A DNA stretch of 64,000 bases. It comes from Erigeron canadensis (lineage: Eukaryota > Streptophyta > Magnoliopsida > Asterales > Asteraceae). The position numbers and the translations under genes were made by a program. Under the pieces are notes generated by a model. The model did not search any database and was not told the DNA's origin. It saw only the letters and a program-made list of their open reading frames with translations. This document shows positions 11,300-22,850 of the stretch, in pieces; the first letter of the stretch is position 1; every line of letters begins with the position of its first letter. The stretch spans positions 49,338,213 to 49,402,212 of the forward strand of contig NC_057761.1 of NCBI RefSeq assembly GCF_010389155.1. The letters run 5' to 3'.

Positions 11300-14033
11300 A
11301 AGTTAATTTAGGGACACTTTTAAATTAGGGACACTTCTCAATCATTCATTTTTCACCATCTCCGACCACCACCATCATCTCCGACAACCACCATCATCCT
11401 TCGGCGACAGCGAACACCGCCACCACGACTTACACATGTGTAAGTTATACAACCACCATCACCACCACCACCACCATCTCCGACCACCATGATCCTCCGG
11501 CGACGGCGACCACCGCCACCACGACTTACACATGTGTAAGTTACAACTTACGCATGTGTAAGTTACATGTCCCTAATGGTCCCTAATTTAAGAAGTCCCT
11601 AAATTAACCCACCCCTATATATATTATATATATATATATAGATAGTGAAAAGTTATTTTGAGAACCCTTTTTTTGTGAGAACCTTTGAGAACTTTACAAA
11701 TCAAGCCCAACCGATGATTATTCTTTACATGAAAATTGTTTTTTGATTGTTTTCTGAATAACTTATGTGTAATTTTGAAGTTTATAATTGTGTGGAGGCA
11801 TGGATTATCATCCGTTATACAATTATGTGGAGATTTGGATTCTTGATCACATGTGCACGAATATTGCTATGATTACATGTGATCGACTTGTATGCATGTG
11901 ATCATAGCAATATTCGTGCACATGTGATCAGGAATCAAAATCTCCACATAATTGTATAATGGATGATAATCCATGCTTTACACAATTATAAACTTCAAAA
12001 TTACACATAAGTTATTCAGAAAACAATAAAAAACAATTTTCATGTAAAGAACAATCATCGGTTGGGCTTAATTTGAAAAGTTCTCAAAGGTTCTCAAAAA
12101 AAAAAAGGGTTCTCAAAATAACTTTACCCTATACAGATGTAAAAACCAGGGAGCATAAGCTTATGCCTTACACACGTATAAATAACAAAATATGTAATGG
12201 GAATCAATATATCAATAGTGTAACTCACCATACCCCAAGAAAGCCCCTTCCATGATTGATATCCAGATTTCTCTCCATATTGCCATACTAAGATCATTGC
12301 TGCAACCCTTCAAATTTAACCCCAAAAATTTTAATAACTCATCATTATAAACAATCATATATTAGTTCCAATAACTTAACCATCATAACTTCCATCGCTT
12401 ATAAAGGGGTGTTTAGAATTGCTTTTTGACGGGGAATGGGGAATATCTAAGTATAGTGTTTTCAAATCGCACAAATCTAGAAGATAGTGTTTGGATAAAC
12501 CTATGAAAAAAGTGAGCATCTACGTTTACTTATGGCTATGAAAGAAAAAGTGAGCATCTACGTTTACTTATGGCTATGAAGAAAAAGTGAGCATCTACGT
12601 TTACTTATGGCTATGAAGAACAGGATGAGACCTGCATTTTGAAAATGCCTCTTTTCCAGAATGCAAAATCATTTTTACAAACGCAATTTCAAACACACCC
12701 TAATTGAAACTTTTGAAGCTCATTACTATTCATGACAAATCAATCTATAAATAACAATACCCAATCCATTTTGTGTGCAAGGTACTAGGAAGGTATGATA
12801 TCGATAGTCATATTATACTTCTTCATACCCAAGGGCCAAGGGTACAGAGACTACTTCTAAAAAAAACCTTAGACTTATAAATATCAGGGGATAGGTTGGC
12901 TCAACCCAAAGACGGGCTAAGTCCATTTGGGTTGGGCCAATGATATGATCCCACATCGGCCAAGTATGGGATTGGTTGGTGGTTTATAAGCCTAGGTGTC
13001 CCCTCCTCCTTTGAGCTAGCTTTTGGGAGTGAGTTCTACACCTATCTTAGGGCATGATGCGAGCCTATTATGGGATGGGTTTGTATCAGCCAACCTCTCC
13101 CAACCAAAAGATAGGTTTAGTTCATTAGGGTTTAGTCAATCAATCCTCTAATAATAAAGTGTCATGTAAAGGTTGTGCTTGTGCACAAAAAGAACGAGTT
13201 CTAACAAGTACTACAACAACATCAACAAAAAACGGTACCCAATCCGTGCCAAAACGAGGTATGAGGAGGTAGGATGTAGACAGTCTTGCCTCAATCCAAA
13301 GGTAAAAAGACTGCTTTCATAAGGATCTTTGGCCAAAGAGTTCTAACAAGTACTAAGATACTAAAATAATGTAACAAAACAGCCTAAGAAGAATATTATT
13401 AGTATGAAAAAATGATGAATATGACTAATTTGGTCGGCCTACAAACATACTTAAAAATCTGGTTCTAACACAACATATCAAAGGTCAAGAGAAAGAAAGT
13501 GAGTGAAATCTATGTTTCGGCTCTAGATTTTTAGGCATATCACATTCTATTATTATAGATATCAAACTTAAGAGATTCCCACAATTTTGCATTCATAAAG
13601 CAACCATCTTGACATTATTAATCAATAACTAGCTCCAGAATCCAACAAAATATCAAACTATCAATCAATAATTGGTATATATATAAAAAAAAAACAGTAA
13701 GATTTAATTAAAATACCATTCAACAACACTTGAAACATGGATAGCCCAAGTAGGAAGTGAGAGAGCATTTGAAGGTTCAGTGAGTTGCATTGATGAGCCC
13801 ACCAACAATGGCAACTCAGCAGCAAGTACAGAAGCAGGTCCCACAAAAAGGGGTGTTGTTAAGGCAAACCCAGCTCCCATCAAAGCTGCCATGGCTTTCT
13901 TGTTGTTTATGCCATATTGGGTGTTTCTTGAAATCTTGGTTTTGGGATAACATGATTTGGGGGTTTTAGGGAGAATTCGACGGGAGAAAGAAAAAGGGTT
14001 TGAAGAAGATAACAATGTTGGAAGAATTGTCAT
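10521..14033 (-). CDS. Ycf49/DUF2499-like chloroplast membrane protein, four exons
   Basis: Exons 14033-13717, 12307-12229, 11237-11169 and 10628-10521 join in frame with GT/AG introns to give 190 residues. The first roughly 70 residues, rich in Ser, Arg, Lys and Pro, look like a chloroplast transit peptide (MTILPTLLSSSNPFSFSRR). A hydrophobic stretch ending PASVLAAE could be a thylakoid-type signal or membrane segment. The conserved core is SLPTWAIHVSSVVEW (end of exon 1), VAAMILVWQYGEKSGY with SWKGLSWGM (exon 2), VPLLGGAFCACTWHFFYNS (exon 3) and a last helix with IGNTTMCIAAYKIYKSSQE (exon 4). This is the DUF2499 family of cyanobacteria and plastids (Ycf49), whose function is unknown to me. 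Only exon 1 is long enough to appear as an ORF. Introns 1-3 carry tandem repeats, MITEs and SINEs. Confidence 0.85.
10838..10985 (-). mobile_element. SINE in intron 3 of the DUF2499-like gene
   Basis: The reverse complement contains GCTTGAATCCTGC (degenerate B box), GATACCCCGGTTAGGCC and GAGTCAAAAGACTTGCC, the same blocks in the same order as the element at 8781-8975. It lies wholly within the intron 11168-10629. Confidence 0.6.
11261..11300. repeat. (TA)n(GA)n microsatellite
   Basis: About ten TA units run directly into about ten GA units at the left edge of the MITE that follows; a second TA tract lies at 11616-11640. Confidence 0.9.
11302..11608. mobile_element. MITE with GTTAATTTAGGGAC termini, in intron 2 of the DUF2499-like gene
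   Basis: The ends are inverted repeats (GTTAATTTAGGGAC / GTCCCTAAATTAAC). The interior has two diverged copies of a CCACCATCTCCGACCACC...CGACTTACACATGTGTAAG module, each ending in the palindrome ACTTACACATGTGTAAGT. No coding capacity and no target duplication could be fixed because TA repeats flank it. Confidence 0.6.
11645..12129. mobile_element. Foldback MITE: long near-perfect hairpin in intron 2
   Basis: Two arms of about 235 bp (about 11645-11885 and 11895-12129) are close reverse complements over nearly their whole length, from AGTTATTTTGAGAACCC at the left to GGGTTCTCAAAATAACT at the right, with almost no loop near 11886-11894. Such a fold would form a long double-stranded stem in the pre-mRNA of the host gene. 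No coding sequence. Confidence 0.8.
12506..12620. repeat. Three tandem copies of a 37-39-bp unit in intron 1
   Basis: AGTGAGCATCTACGTTTACT followed by TATGGCTATGAAGAAAA occurs three times head to tail with almost no divergence. Confidence 0.9.
12890..13165. repeat. Possible LTR/TRIM-type repeat in intron 1
   Basis: GGTTGGCTCAACCC, GATCCCACATCGGCCAAGTA and GGTTTATAAGCCTAGGTG are words I associate with short plant LTR or TRIM-like repeats. AGATAGGTT also appears near both sides. The boundaries are uncertain and no second copy exists in the window. Confidence 0.35.
13211..13335. mobile_element. Au-like SINE fragment in intron 1
   Basis: CTACAACAACATCAACAAAA, GGTACCCAATCCGTGCC, GGATGTAGACAGTCTTGCC and AAAAGACTGCTTTC follow each other in the layout of the plant Au SINE. 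A second diverged copy lies at 17050-17163. Confidence 0.55.
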
Positions 14034-14560
14034 GTTTTAGAAATTTTGATTTAAAAAAAATATAGTAGATGGAAAGTTATTTGGTAACAGACTAACCATC
14101 CATCTTTCGATGGGTTTTTTCTTTTTTTTTTTTCTTTCCCAGTTTCTACAACAAAAAGGTCGGGTGCAGAGTAAAGATCGATGAGAGGGGTGGGAGTGGA
14201 TGCGGGGAGGACTGCGGGGAATGCCGGCCCCGCGCGGGCACACCGCTGCAAGGGGTTTGGAGTGGGGTAAAATGGAAGAGAATTGGTGTAGTGAGCCCGA
14301 GGAGAGAGAAGAGGAGGTGGGGACTGCGTGCAAGAAAAGGGCGAATGGGGGCTGGACACTTGGCGATTGAGGTTGGGGTAAGTGGCGCCATCATTTTGGG
14401 GTGAATTGGGGAAGTTTGAGGTGAAGAGTTTTTATTGGAAGATGGTAATATGGATATTTTGGAAAGTTTGGGGTTGGGGAAACCACTCCCTCCCCCCTAA
14501 GTGGTATTCTTAGATTTTGATTAGCAAAAATATTGTATTCCAAACACGTATTTACCGAAA
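14034..14560 (-). promoter_or_regulatory. G-rich upstream region of the DUF2499-like gene
   Basis: This stretch is unusually GC-rich for the window on 14160-14400 and lies directly upstream of the minus-strand ATG at 14033. Three overlapping minus-strand frames (about 14037-14394) are Pro/Ser-rich and have no family signature, so I read them as by-products of base composition. No TATA element is obvious. It may be promoter DNA or an old transposon terminus. Confidence 0.35.
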
Positions 14561-14755
14561 TGTTTTCTCAAACATATTTTTTAGGAAAGAAATGCTAGGT
14601 ATACAAAGTTACAAACTAAATACAAACATATTTTTACAAAAAGTCACAACTCAACATAACTTTTCACCGATCATCTCTCAAAATTAGAATCAACATAATT
14701 CAAATATAAAATCTTTCAAAAAGTCTAAAATAATACTATAAGTCTATAATTAAGA

Positions 14756-16482
14756 GGGTTGATAATGTACGCAGCAAAGGCGAGTGGCGGGTGGTAACCA
14801 CGTATGGAACACCACCGTCGATGGGTGACCACGTGTGGGTGATGGAGTTTGAGTGGTATTTCGCCGCAGGTGGTGCTCGAGTGGTTGATGACCTAGTTTT
14901 CTATTTTTATATATAGAATCCTCCTTTTTTTATTTAAACACTCCCACAACACACATTCATCCATAAATTGTCATATTCACACACACATTCACCCATACTT
15001 TTTACTTCAAGTTTACATATCTTTCCTTCCATACTTCAAATCATGGAAACACATGAGGTAAATGACCTTTTGGGATGCTAAAATGGCGATGCGAAACCAC
15101 ATGCTCAACCAAGCCAGACACATATTTGAATAAACAATGTGATTCAGAGCGTAACAGACAGTAAGGCAGTGTCGGTGGTGGTCAGCATGTAGATTACCAT
15201 ACTAACCCGGGGGAGGAATACTCATCTCTTTCAACCTAGCGACGCTGCCGGGTTTCTTGAACCCTATCGGTACATTCATCGCAACGACGACAACAGTAGT
15301 GTGGACTCAGACTATTCCGAATGTTAGTATTATATAATGCTTTTATTATTTTTTTTAGTATTATGTAATGTTTTTATTATTTTTTTTTTTTAGTATTATG
15401 TAATTTTTTTATGGTATTAGTAATATTAGGTAATGTTTTATGTTGGGAAAAATACATAAAAAGGTAACCTATTTACATAAAATTCTTAAAAAGGGGCACC
15501 TATTTAGTTTTCGTCTATTTAAAGGATCCAGTTTTCATAAATTTTCTAATTAAGGGAACATCGTTAGTTTTTGACACCAAGCCTCCGTTAAGTGCCACAT
15601 CACCCTTCTTTTTGAACTCCCTAAACTTCTGAACCCCTTCCTGTTCCTCTGAAAATGCAACAACCACGTCGGAAAAACTTTGACCTCCGATTACTCCCTC
15701 ATTCTTATGAATCAAGACCTGAAATCGGTTGCAACATGTTTAGAAATTAATTCCATACAAAACCTGACCAAAAGTAAGTTCGATCTCCTTCGCCGGAAAA
15801 TTTCATATCGCGATTACTCTCTTGTCTTTTCGAATTAGAACATGAAACCTGTTGCAATCTACTTTAAATTCAATCTCGAACAAATCCTAATTAATTTTAC
15901 AGTCCAAAAACGTTGCTTGAAATTTCGACAGCTCGCCAGAAAAACGAAGAACACACTAATACTCGATTTCGAGGTCTGAAAAATCAAAATAATGCTTTAT
16001 GATCACAAAATCACAACGAATTCAGATTCAATTTATCGATTTATGCACTTAATCACTTGAAAATAGAGGTGGTGGAGTGGAAAAAGGTGGAGATAGTGAT
16101 TTAGTGGTGCATGCCGGCAATTTTCCGGCGTTCCTCGGCGGCGACCGGTGGTGGTGTGGTACTTAATAGATACCCGGTGTCAAAAACTAATGATGTTCCT
16201 TTATTATGAAATTTATGAAAACTGGATCCTTTAAATAGACGAAAACTAAATAGGTTACCCTTTTTAGAAATTTTAGGTAAATAAGTTACCTTTTTATGTA
16301 TTTTCCCCTTTTATGTTTAATGAAATTTTGTTTTAAGAATAAAAAAAATTGTTATAATGAGTGGTGGCAATGGCAACAAAATTTGGATGAGTGATGAGTG
16401 AGTAGTGGATTTGAGGTAACATAACATGATTGGTTGAAAGAGAGTAATAAATAAGTGATGGGTAAAGGTGATGTCAACCCTC
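14756..16482. mobile_element. Possible TIR element that hosts the MULE-type insertion
   Basis: The ends GAGGGTTGATAATGTA and (reverse complement) GGAGGGTTGACATCACC resemble terminal inverted repeats. The body, without the nested element at 15445-16308, includes a broken frame with TLPGFLNPIGTF. The target duplication was not clear, so the boundaries are tentative. Confidence 0.35.
15445..16308. mobile_element. Mutator-type non-autonomous element with 9-bp target duplication
   Basis: Terminal inverted repeats of about 130 bp begin GGGAAAAATACATAAAAAGG on the left and read GGGGAAAATACATAAAAAGG as the reverse complement of the right end. TTTTATGTT flanks both sides exactly (15436-15444 and 16309-16317), and a 9-bp duplication is the Mutator-superfamily signature. 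The interior holds no transposase. A minus-strand frame at 15515-15715 (VIGGQSFSDVVVAFSEEQ) has no recognised family and could be captured sequence or chance. Confidence 0.8.
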
Positions 16483-17045
16483 CAATAAACCACTTCAATT
16501 ATAAAATAGTTTGTGAGACATTACTACAACCATACCCTCAAATCTAGTGGAACTCTCGGGAATCGGGATGGAGATACAATCTTGTAGCTGAATTATGAGC
16601 TACTCGTCGTTTAGTGCAACTCTTCGGGATGAAAATATATCATTATGGAAAACTTACATGATGTATGAGCTTTTTAATTAGAAGTGTTTTTGTATTTATA
16701 TTAAGAGTGCTCAAGAAAATAAATTAAAATTAAATTGACATGTTTTAACACATATGTAGCCTTTGACACGTGTGTTTCTAAAAGTTAAAATTGTTTGTTT
16801 AATTATCAAATCTTATGGAAGAATTAAAAACGTGAAAGTGTGATTTTAGACTAGGCAAAATATTTTGTAGGAATTAAGAAATACTTTCTTTTCTTTTTCC
16901 ACTTTCCTTCGATTCTCTAGTCAGTCTACTTTACGCACGCTCTAATGTTTTTATTTTTGCCAGCTTTTAAAAATACTAAATATATTATATATCGGAATTA
17001 ATAGTTTATGTTGTGCTTGGTTTATGAATCTAGGAAATGAGGAAT
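16483..17045. other. Intergenic, no feature recognised
   Basis: AT-rich, no credible open frame or repeat boundary. Confidence 0.45.
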
Positions 17046-17049
17046 GCAA

Positions 17050-17163
17050 CTACAACAACAATATTCAATTTTTGTACGCGGGATATGAAGAAGTGAGACG
17101 TAGACAGTTTTATCTCTACCCAAAAGCAGAGAGACTGATTCCATAAGAAATTTCGGCCAAAAA
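17050..17163. mobile_element. Au-like SINE fragment
   Basis: CTACAACAACAATATTC, GACGTAGACAGTTTTATC, CTACCC and AGAGAGACTGATTCC keep the order seen at 13211-13335, with more divergence. Confidence 0.5.
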
Positions 17164-19500
17164 AGTAAAAAAAGCATGATGTAAATAGTATAGTAATCAT
17201 ACCTGCTGAGTATTACCTAGCTGCATTAAGAGTGTAGAATAATAACAAACATGTGACTTAACATATGGAAAAAAATTTCTTTTTATTTTTAGCTAAAAAA
17301 TGTAAGCTAAGCTCATACATTTTACGAAAGTGGAATATAAAAAAGGAATGATATCCTTTATTTTGCTTAGATTTTTCATTCTTTTGGACATTAAAAGAAT
17401 CGCATCGAAACCATACCTTTTATTTTAGTTTGCTGTTATGTATTTGATTTATGCCAAAAACCAAGATCCGGACCCAATTATTTGTTGAACATGAATAGAT
17501 AACTAAGACCTAACATGGCCCAAGTTTGTGTTTCTTTTCACAACCTTCGAATGTATTGCAAAACCTAACATGTCTCACATTAGTGGGTCAGACTACATAT
17601 GTCGACGAATATTTGGCCATTTATGTATGGTTATATATATATCCTCATCATGTAATCCTACACACCATGTGACATTTCCTATTTTTCCATTATCCTCCTT
17701 CAATTGTATTATGAAAGTTATAGTATTATCGTTCACAATACTATGTAGTTTATTAATATATAAATAAAATATTATTACATATTATGTTCATAGACCAACC
17801 ATGATTTAAACATCCCATCGTATTTAAGTTCAGATTATATGAAGAATACGGTTAAAAAATAAATTAAAATTTGAATCCATATATAGCATAAAACATGACA
17901 TTATTTACGGATAAAAATTGCTACATAGATTTCCTAGATATAGGGAAATCTTAAATATTTTTTAAGCATAAAAAGCATGAATTTATAATCTAACACAAAA
18001 AGTAATTTTTTTAATCGTAAATTGGGTTTCTCGGTTATGTATTTTTGGATCATTTGTTATATTTTTATAAACATTACGAGCATTATGTTATTTTTTATAT
18101 AAAATTCAAATTATATTACATTTTTTTGAAATTATAGTACTTTTAAAAATATGTGTAATCAATGCATAACTTTTATTTTTTTCTCGTTCATCCCTTTAAT
18201 CTTAATTTTATTCTATCTTTTTTATATATTTTGTATACATTATATATGTAGTCATTTAATCATATGTAACAAAGATAAGAAATAAAGTGGTGTATAGTTG
18301 GCAGCTTCGTATGGTACGTGTCAATAGTCAAAATCATATTAACAACCTGGTATACATTGCCAATGTTTGCTAGTTCATATCTCATGTCATACGTGTCATT
18401 TTTTAAATCACCCACATCACAAACTACTTGAAGCCAAGCCAATCACATACCGGTGGCGGTGTCACAGTCAGTCACTCTTACAATCTCCGTGAACTCAACT
18501 CTCCCAAAAATACTTTTTTTAAAATGAAAAAACAAAGAAGCAGCATGAAATTGGAGCCTTGTATATATATGATTATTTCACAATAAATATCCTTTTTATA
18601 AAGAATGAAAATGACTCGTGCAAAAACTCAATCACTTGGCAATTTTTCTGAACTTTAATTTATCAGACAGCATACTTTATCTCTAGAGTTAATAACGATA
18701 ATAGAACATAGAACATTCACTAGCTAATATATATCTAAGTATCCAACAATCGATCGGAAAATATTGTTTCATGCTTATACCTATTTGTTCATGCGTAACA
18801 AACTTAGTTTTAAGAAAAAATGTTGGGTGTTTACAAATGTATTTAAAAAATTATACGGATGTGTTCAAAATTCTCGAGGGACAAAAATTACAAATCCGTT
18901 TTTTAATTATGTGTTTAAATGGTATTTTTTTTCCCGAACATTTAGTCGGTATATGACATTGGGAAAACCTCACTGTATAATGGTGAAATCTTGCACGTAC
19001 TCTAGACAACGAGATGTTGAACATGATTCGTTATAAGTATTCAGATTGAAAAACTTCAAAGTTTTGTCATCCTTAAAAATCAAACTTAAAACCTTAAATA
19101 AAACCGAAAATGCCTCTACGAGTGGTATTTATGATACCTCCAAATTTATAATGGTAAGTTTAAATCCAAAGTAATTTACTGAAAAGGATAATTTTAATTG
19201 CGTGGGACATGCAATAACATGTCAAAAGAATTTGTTGATGATATAATAATAAGTGATATTAAAAACCGCATAATATAAACATTAGATCACCTTGTTATTT
19301 ATCTTCATTAAATTATTGTTGATGGAAGTAAACCCAACGTCACTCAAACTCATTCTTTTCTAAAAGAAAAATTCATAATCAGATACACATAATGTTTTGT
19401 TAAGGTGATGTCAATGTTAATAATTTTTACGTCACGTAATAATAAGTTTACGTGTGGACGTGTTTAAGGTAGAATTGATTAAAGTAATCGATTTTAACTC
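17164..19500. other. AT-rich intergenic stretch
   Basis: About 2.3 kb with only short, overlapping, unrecognised frames (for example 17528-17767 and 18764-19036). No RNA gene, splice-compatible exon or repeat terminus was found. Confidence 0.45.
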
Positions 19501-19521
19501 ATAAGATCAACTATACATATG

Positions 19522-19716
19522 CAGAGGCGGTATCAGAAAAAACTTTTAAAGGGGGCAAACTTAAAAAACTTATAAAAAATATATCTAAAATAGGGCAAAA
19601 TGTTAAAAACCTATAGAAATTTTTTAAAATTTTATGAAAAATTTAAAAATACATGACAAAATTTAAACTTGGAGGGGGCATTGGACCCCCTTGCCCCCCC
19701 TTTAGTACCGCCCCTG
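19522..19716. mobile_element. hAT-type MITE with 8-bp target duplication
   Basis: The element runs from CAGAGGCGGTA to TACCGCCCCTG (terminal inverted repeats) and is flanked by TACATATG at 19514-19521 and 19717-19724. It is 195 bp with a poly-A/T-rich middle. An 8-bp duplication and CAG-type ends fit the hAT superfamily. Confidence 0.75.
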
Positions 19717-19764
19717 TACATATGTCCTCAACCCGATAAGATTAAGTGTTTTAATTTAGATAAA

Positions 19765-19985
19765 CTAGCACGGTACCCGCGTAATACGATGATGATGATG
19801 GTGATGGCGACGGTGTGGTGGCGGGGTAACTGTTGGTGGTGGAGGACTGGAGGTGGCGTCGAGTGGTGTAAAAAACTGATGTAAATGTAAGTAATGTAAA
19901 GTGTAAATGAAGATATTTTAAAAGATAAATGATTATTGTACATAAATGTGTAAATGAAGATAATTGATGTAAATGTCATTGATCA
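19765..19985 (-). mobile_element. Helitron-like 3' terminal fragment
   Basis: On the minus strand the sequence ends CGTATTACGCGGGTACCGTG then CTAG followed by T, as Helitrons end. A run of GGTGGTGG/CCACCACC-type repeats lies just inside. The terminus matches that at 2765 on the plus strand. The 5' end is not identified. Confidence 0.5.
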
Positions 19986-20454
19986 ACATCAACTATACAT
20001 ATGTCCTCAACCCGATAAAATTTATAGTATAATATAATCATTAACGTTAAAAAGATATTGTATGTGAAAATACTTTAAGAGGTCCGAGTAAAAATATTAC
20101 AAACTTTTCAACACATCCAAAAATAAGTGATCTTTTTTAGGTAGGTTATGAACCGATAAATTAACATAAAACAATATTCATGTTTAAACTATTCGTTAGT
20201 TTATATTCATTCATTACTGTTTATGAACAAACACCAACAAAAATAAAAATAGTAATAATCACATGATCAGAAGCATTAGGGTTCAAATTTATCTATACAA
20301 AATATCCATTTTCAAAAACTAGTTTAGCTGGCATGCTTAATAGTAATTTTAATATTAGACATTCGACTAGTCAAAAAAATAAATAAAATGTCTACAAGTA
20401 TTATATAACGAATCTTTTCAAATTGCATACTTATACAATAGGGAGTGATACTAA

Positions 20455-21738
20455 GACTAGGAGGAGTAGAGCATCTATGGAATGCCCCTCCTCTATCTAT
20501 ATGTTGACACGTGTCCCACTCTAATCATGAGGGGCATTCCCCCATTCTTTTGGGGTGGGGGAATGCCCTTTGAGACATTCCCTAATTTTTATTTTTATTT
20601 TTTATTTGTAAATAAATTAAATAAAAGAAACTACTTTATTAAATAAAAAAACTAAATATTTTATATTAAATAATAAAACATCACACTTTTTATTAAATAA
20701 AAAACTAAACATCACACTTAAAAAATACATAAAAACTTGAAATGAAGCTAATCAGGGTCGTCATCGTCGGTGCTAACATAATCTCGAAGATCAGCGAAGG
20801 GATCGGCTGGAGGCTCGAAGTCATGTGGTGTGTTCGCCCAAAGATGGTCAACCAAATCTGCCATTAGCATGTGACGTACTATAAATTATTAACTATATAT
20901 ATTTTGTAAAAATAATGTTACCGATACAAAATTGTAGACATGCTTCTCTTGATGTCCGCTCAGACATCTGCAAATACTCGTCAAGAAAATCACTATTCAC
21001 GCCGTATGCCAATTGACGAATTGCAGATGTAAACTTTTGTATCCCGGCGAACCCTCTTCTCCCAGCCCGATCATATCTCGTCTGAAAAATTTGGGTACCT
21101 AGCCACCAAATCACCAACTATCCGCGGAAATAAAGGTTTTGTCATACGAAACCTTTTTCTGAAAAGTCTCGCGTTGTATCGCGGTTGATCATCAAAGTAG
21201 TCATGCATCAAACGCGCATGTGCTTCAATACGATTGCGGACAACTGGTACCCTTCGGTGAATAATTGGGGCAGGTTGGTCAACAACCCGCCGTTCAAGTA
21301 GTTCGGCAGCTCGAAGAATTGCATTTTGGACACAATCTTCGTAATCGTCATGACCGTTAGAAGATCCAGATGAAGATGAATCATCGGAATCCATATTGTG
21401 ATTTTGTAGGAGATTATGTATATGTATGTAGTTGTGTTGAAAGAAAAAGATGAAGAAAATAAGAAGAGGAAGAAGATAGATGGATAAAAATGTGTTTGAG
21501 TTGTGTATGTATATATATAAGGTTGATTTATTTAATTTAAAAAAAAAATATTAAATATTTGTTGATTTCTAAGCCTTCAAACGGCTAGATCCCACAAGAA
21601 GCCAAAATGTTAGACGCGTTACATTTCAGCCGGACCAACTTTTTTCTCTCACCGGAACGCCCCCCGGGACCGAGTTCCGGCGTTCCGGGGGCGTTCCAAA
21701 CGAAATCCAAGGCAAGTAACGGGCTACTCCGTGTAGTC
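20455..21738 (-). mobile_element. PIF/Harbinger element, internally deleted, TAA duplication
   Basis: Flanks are TAA (20452-20454 and 21739-21741), with imperfect terminal repeats GACTAGGAGGAGTAG / GACTACACGGAGTAG. On the minus strand, 21394-21071 encodes an acidic-Ser start (MDSDDSSSSGSSNG) and then FRKRFRMTKPLFPRIVGDL. After a frameshift, 21117-20893 continues with FTSAIRQLAYGVNSDFLDEY and LQMSERTSREACLQF, the N-terminal half of plant Harbinger (DDE_Tnp_4) transposase. The catalytic half is missing. Only the tail RHMLMADLVDHLW before TGATTAG-side sequence remains near 20870-20750. The copy is a deletion derivative, unable to make transposase. Confidence 0.8.
20893..21394 (-). pseudogene. 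Truncated Harbinger transposase
   Basis: The two adjoining frames described for the enclosing element overlap at 21071-21117 in different phases, so at least one indel separates them. The D-D-E catalytic residues fall in the deleted part. The conserved words FRMTKPLF and AIRQLAYG identify the family. Confidence 0.75.
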
Positions 21739-21741
21739 TAA

Positions 21742-22540
21742 ATGGGGCAAGAGGAGCTGATGCTTCCTTTAAAAATTATATTTTTTCCATGGAGTGAGAA
21801 CTTTTTTAATGGATTTTTGATTTTTTCTTATGTCGATTTTTTTTATGTTTACTTTTGTTTTCTCTTAAAATTTTTTCTAATACCACTTCTGTATACAACG
21901 AAGGCACTTGAAAACCACGTAGTACTCAAAATGGAAGCATACTAGGGGGATAATAACAAAAGGATTAGAATTAGGAGTTATAAAAGTATATATAATATAG
22001 GGGATATCTTCCATATAACTTCATGTAGCTAACTCTTTACATATACCCTTTTAAAAAATGAACTGTCTAATCTACAGGACATGCTATCATTCAAAATCGC
22101 TATTATTTAAAAAGAAAAGAGATACATTTTAGTTAACAACAAATTATCACCATCACGTTTCACTCTAACTGTCAAATTTTCAACTAAAAATTGTGTTTTT
22201 TAAAATATATATTTTTAAATATTTGTTAGGACCTACAATTTATTTATAAAATTTCTCCCTGTGTTTATGCCTGTTTTGTTTTATTTGGGCTATCAAAAAT
22301 TTATGTACACAATTGTTAATTAATTCAATAGACGAGACGGGAAAAAAAGGCAAAAAATAAGAATAATAACTACTTTCATGGTTGAAAAGAAAACCTGGAC
22401 GATGGAATACAAGATAGAAAGTGAAATAATTTTGACCAAAATTAACCAATGAAAGTTTAGAAAAATTTAATATATTTAAGGTGATTATATTTTTTCATTT
22501 TTTAAAAGGGTGTATGTAGAGAGTTAGCTACATGAAGGTG
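21742..22540. other. AT-rich intergenic, no feature recognised
   Basis: Short frames at 21742-21945 and 22240-22449 lack any recognisable motif. GTAGCTAACTCT at about 22025 and AGAGAGTTAGCTAC at about 22520 form an inverted pair about 500 bp apart, possibly termini of an unclassified element. Confidence 0.35.
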
Positions 22541-22555
22541 ATTATATATATATAT

Positions 22556-22850
22556 ATATATATATATGGGAAGAATCAAATAAGAACAGTCTTAAAAATA
22601 AGAATGGTGAGAGCACTCAAAAAAACATCATTTTGATGCATTAAAAATTCATAAAACTAACATAGTGCATAACTAATTATCATTATTTAAGTGTTTAACA
22701 ATACATTGATCCGTCAAAATCGAAGAAATCACATATGCATCCAAGATGGATGCACAAAAAAACAACAATATGATTTTCTTGATTTTGACAGGACAATGTG
22801 TTGTTAAACACTTAAATAATACTTTGTTAAATGAACGAGCACATTCAAAC
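22556..22850. mobile_element. Foldback MITE fragment
   Basis: GTGTTTAACAATACATTGAT followed by CCGTCAAAATCGAAGAAATC (from 22684) is repeated inverted as GATTTTCTTGATTTTGACAGG...GTTGTTAAACACTTAAATAA (22771-22820) around a short palindrome. It is preceded by a (TA)n tract and GGAAGAATCAAATAAGAAC. Confidence 0.5.

Noticed and set aside
14037..14394. Three overlapping Pro/Ser-rich minus-strand frames upstream of the DUF2499-like gene
   Set aside because: High GC and lack of stops explain them; no conserved motif, and they differ only by frame.
17528..17767. 79-residue plus-strand frame
   Set aside because: No motif, AT-rich composition, no splice partner; chance frame.
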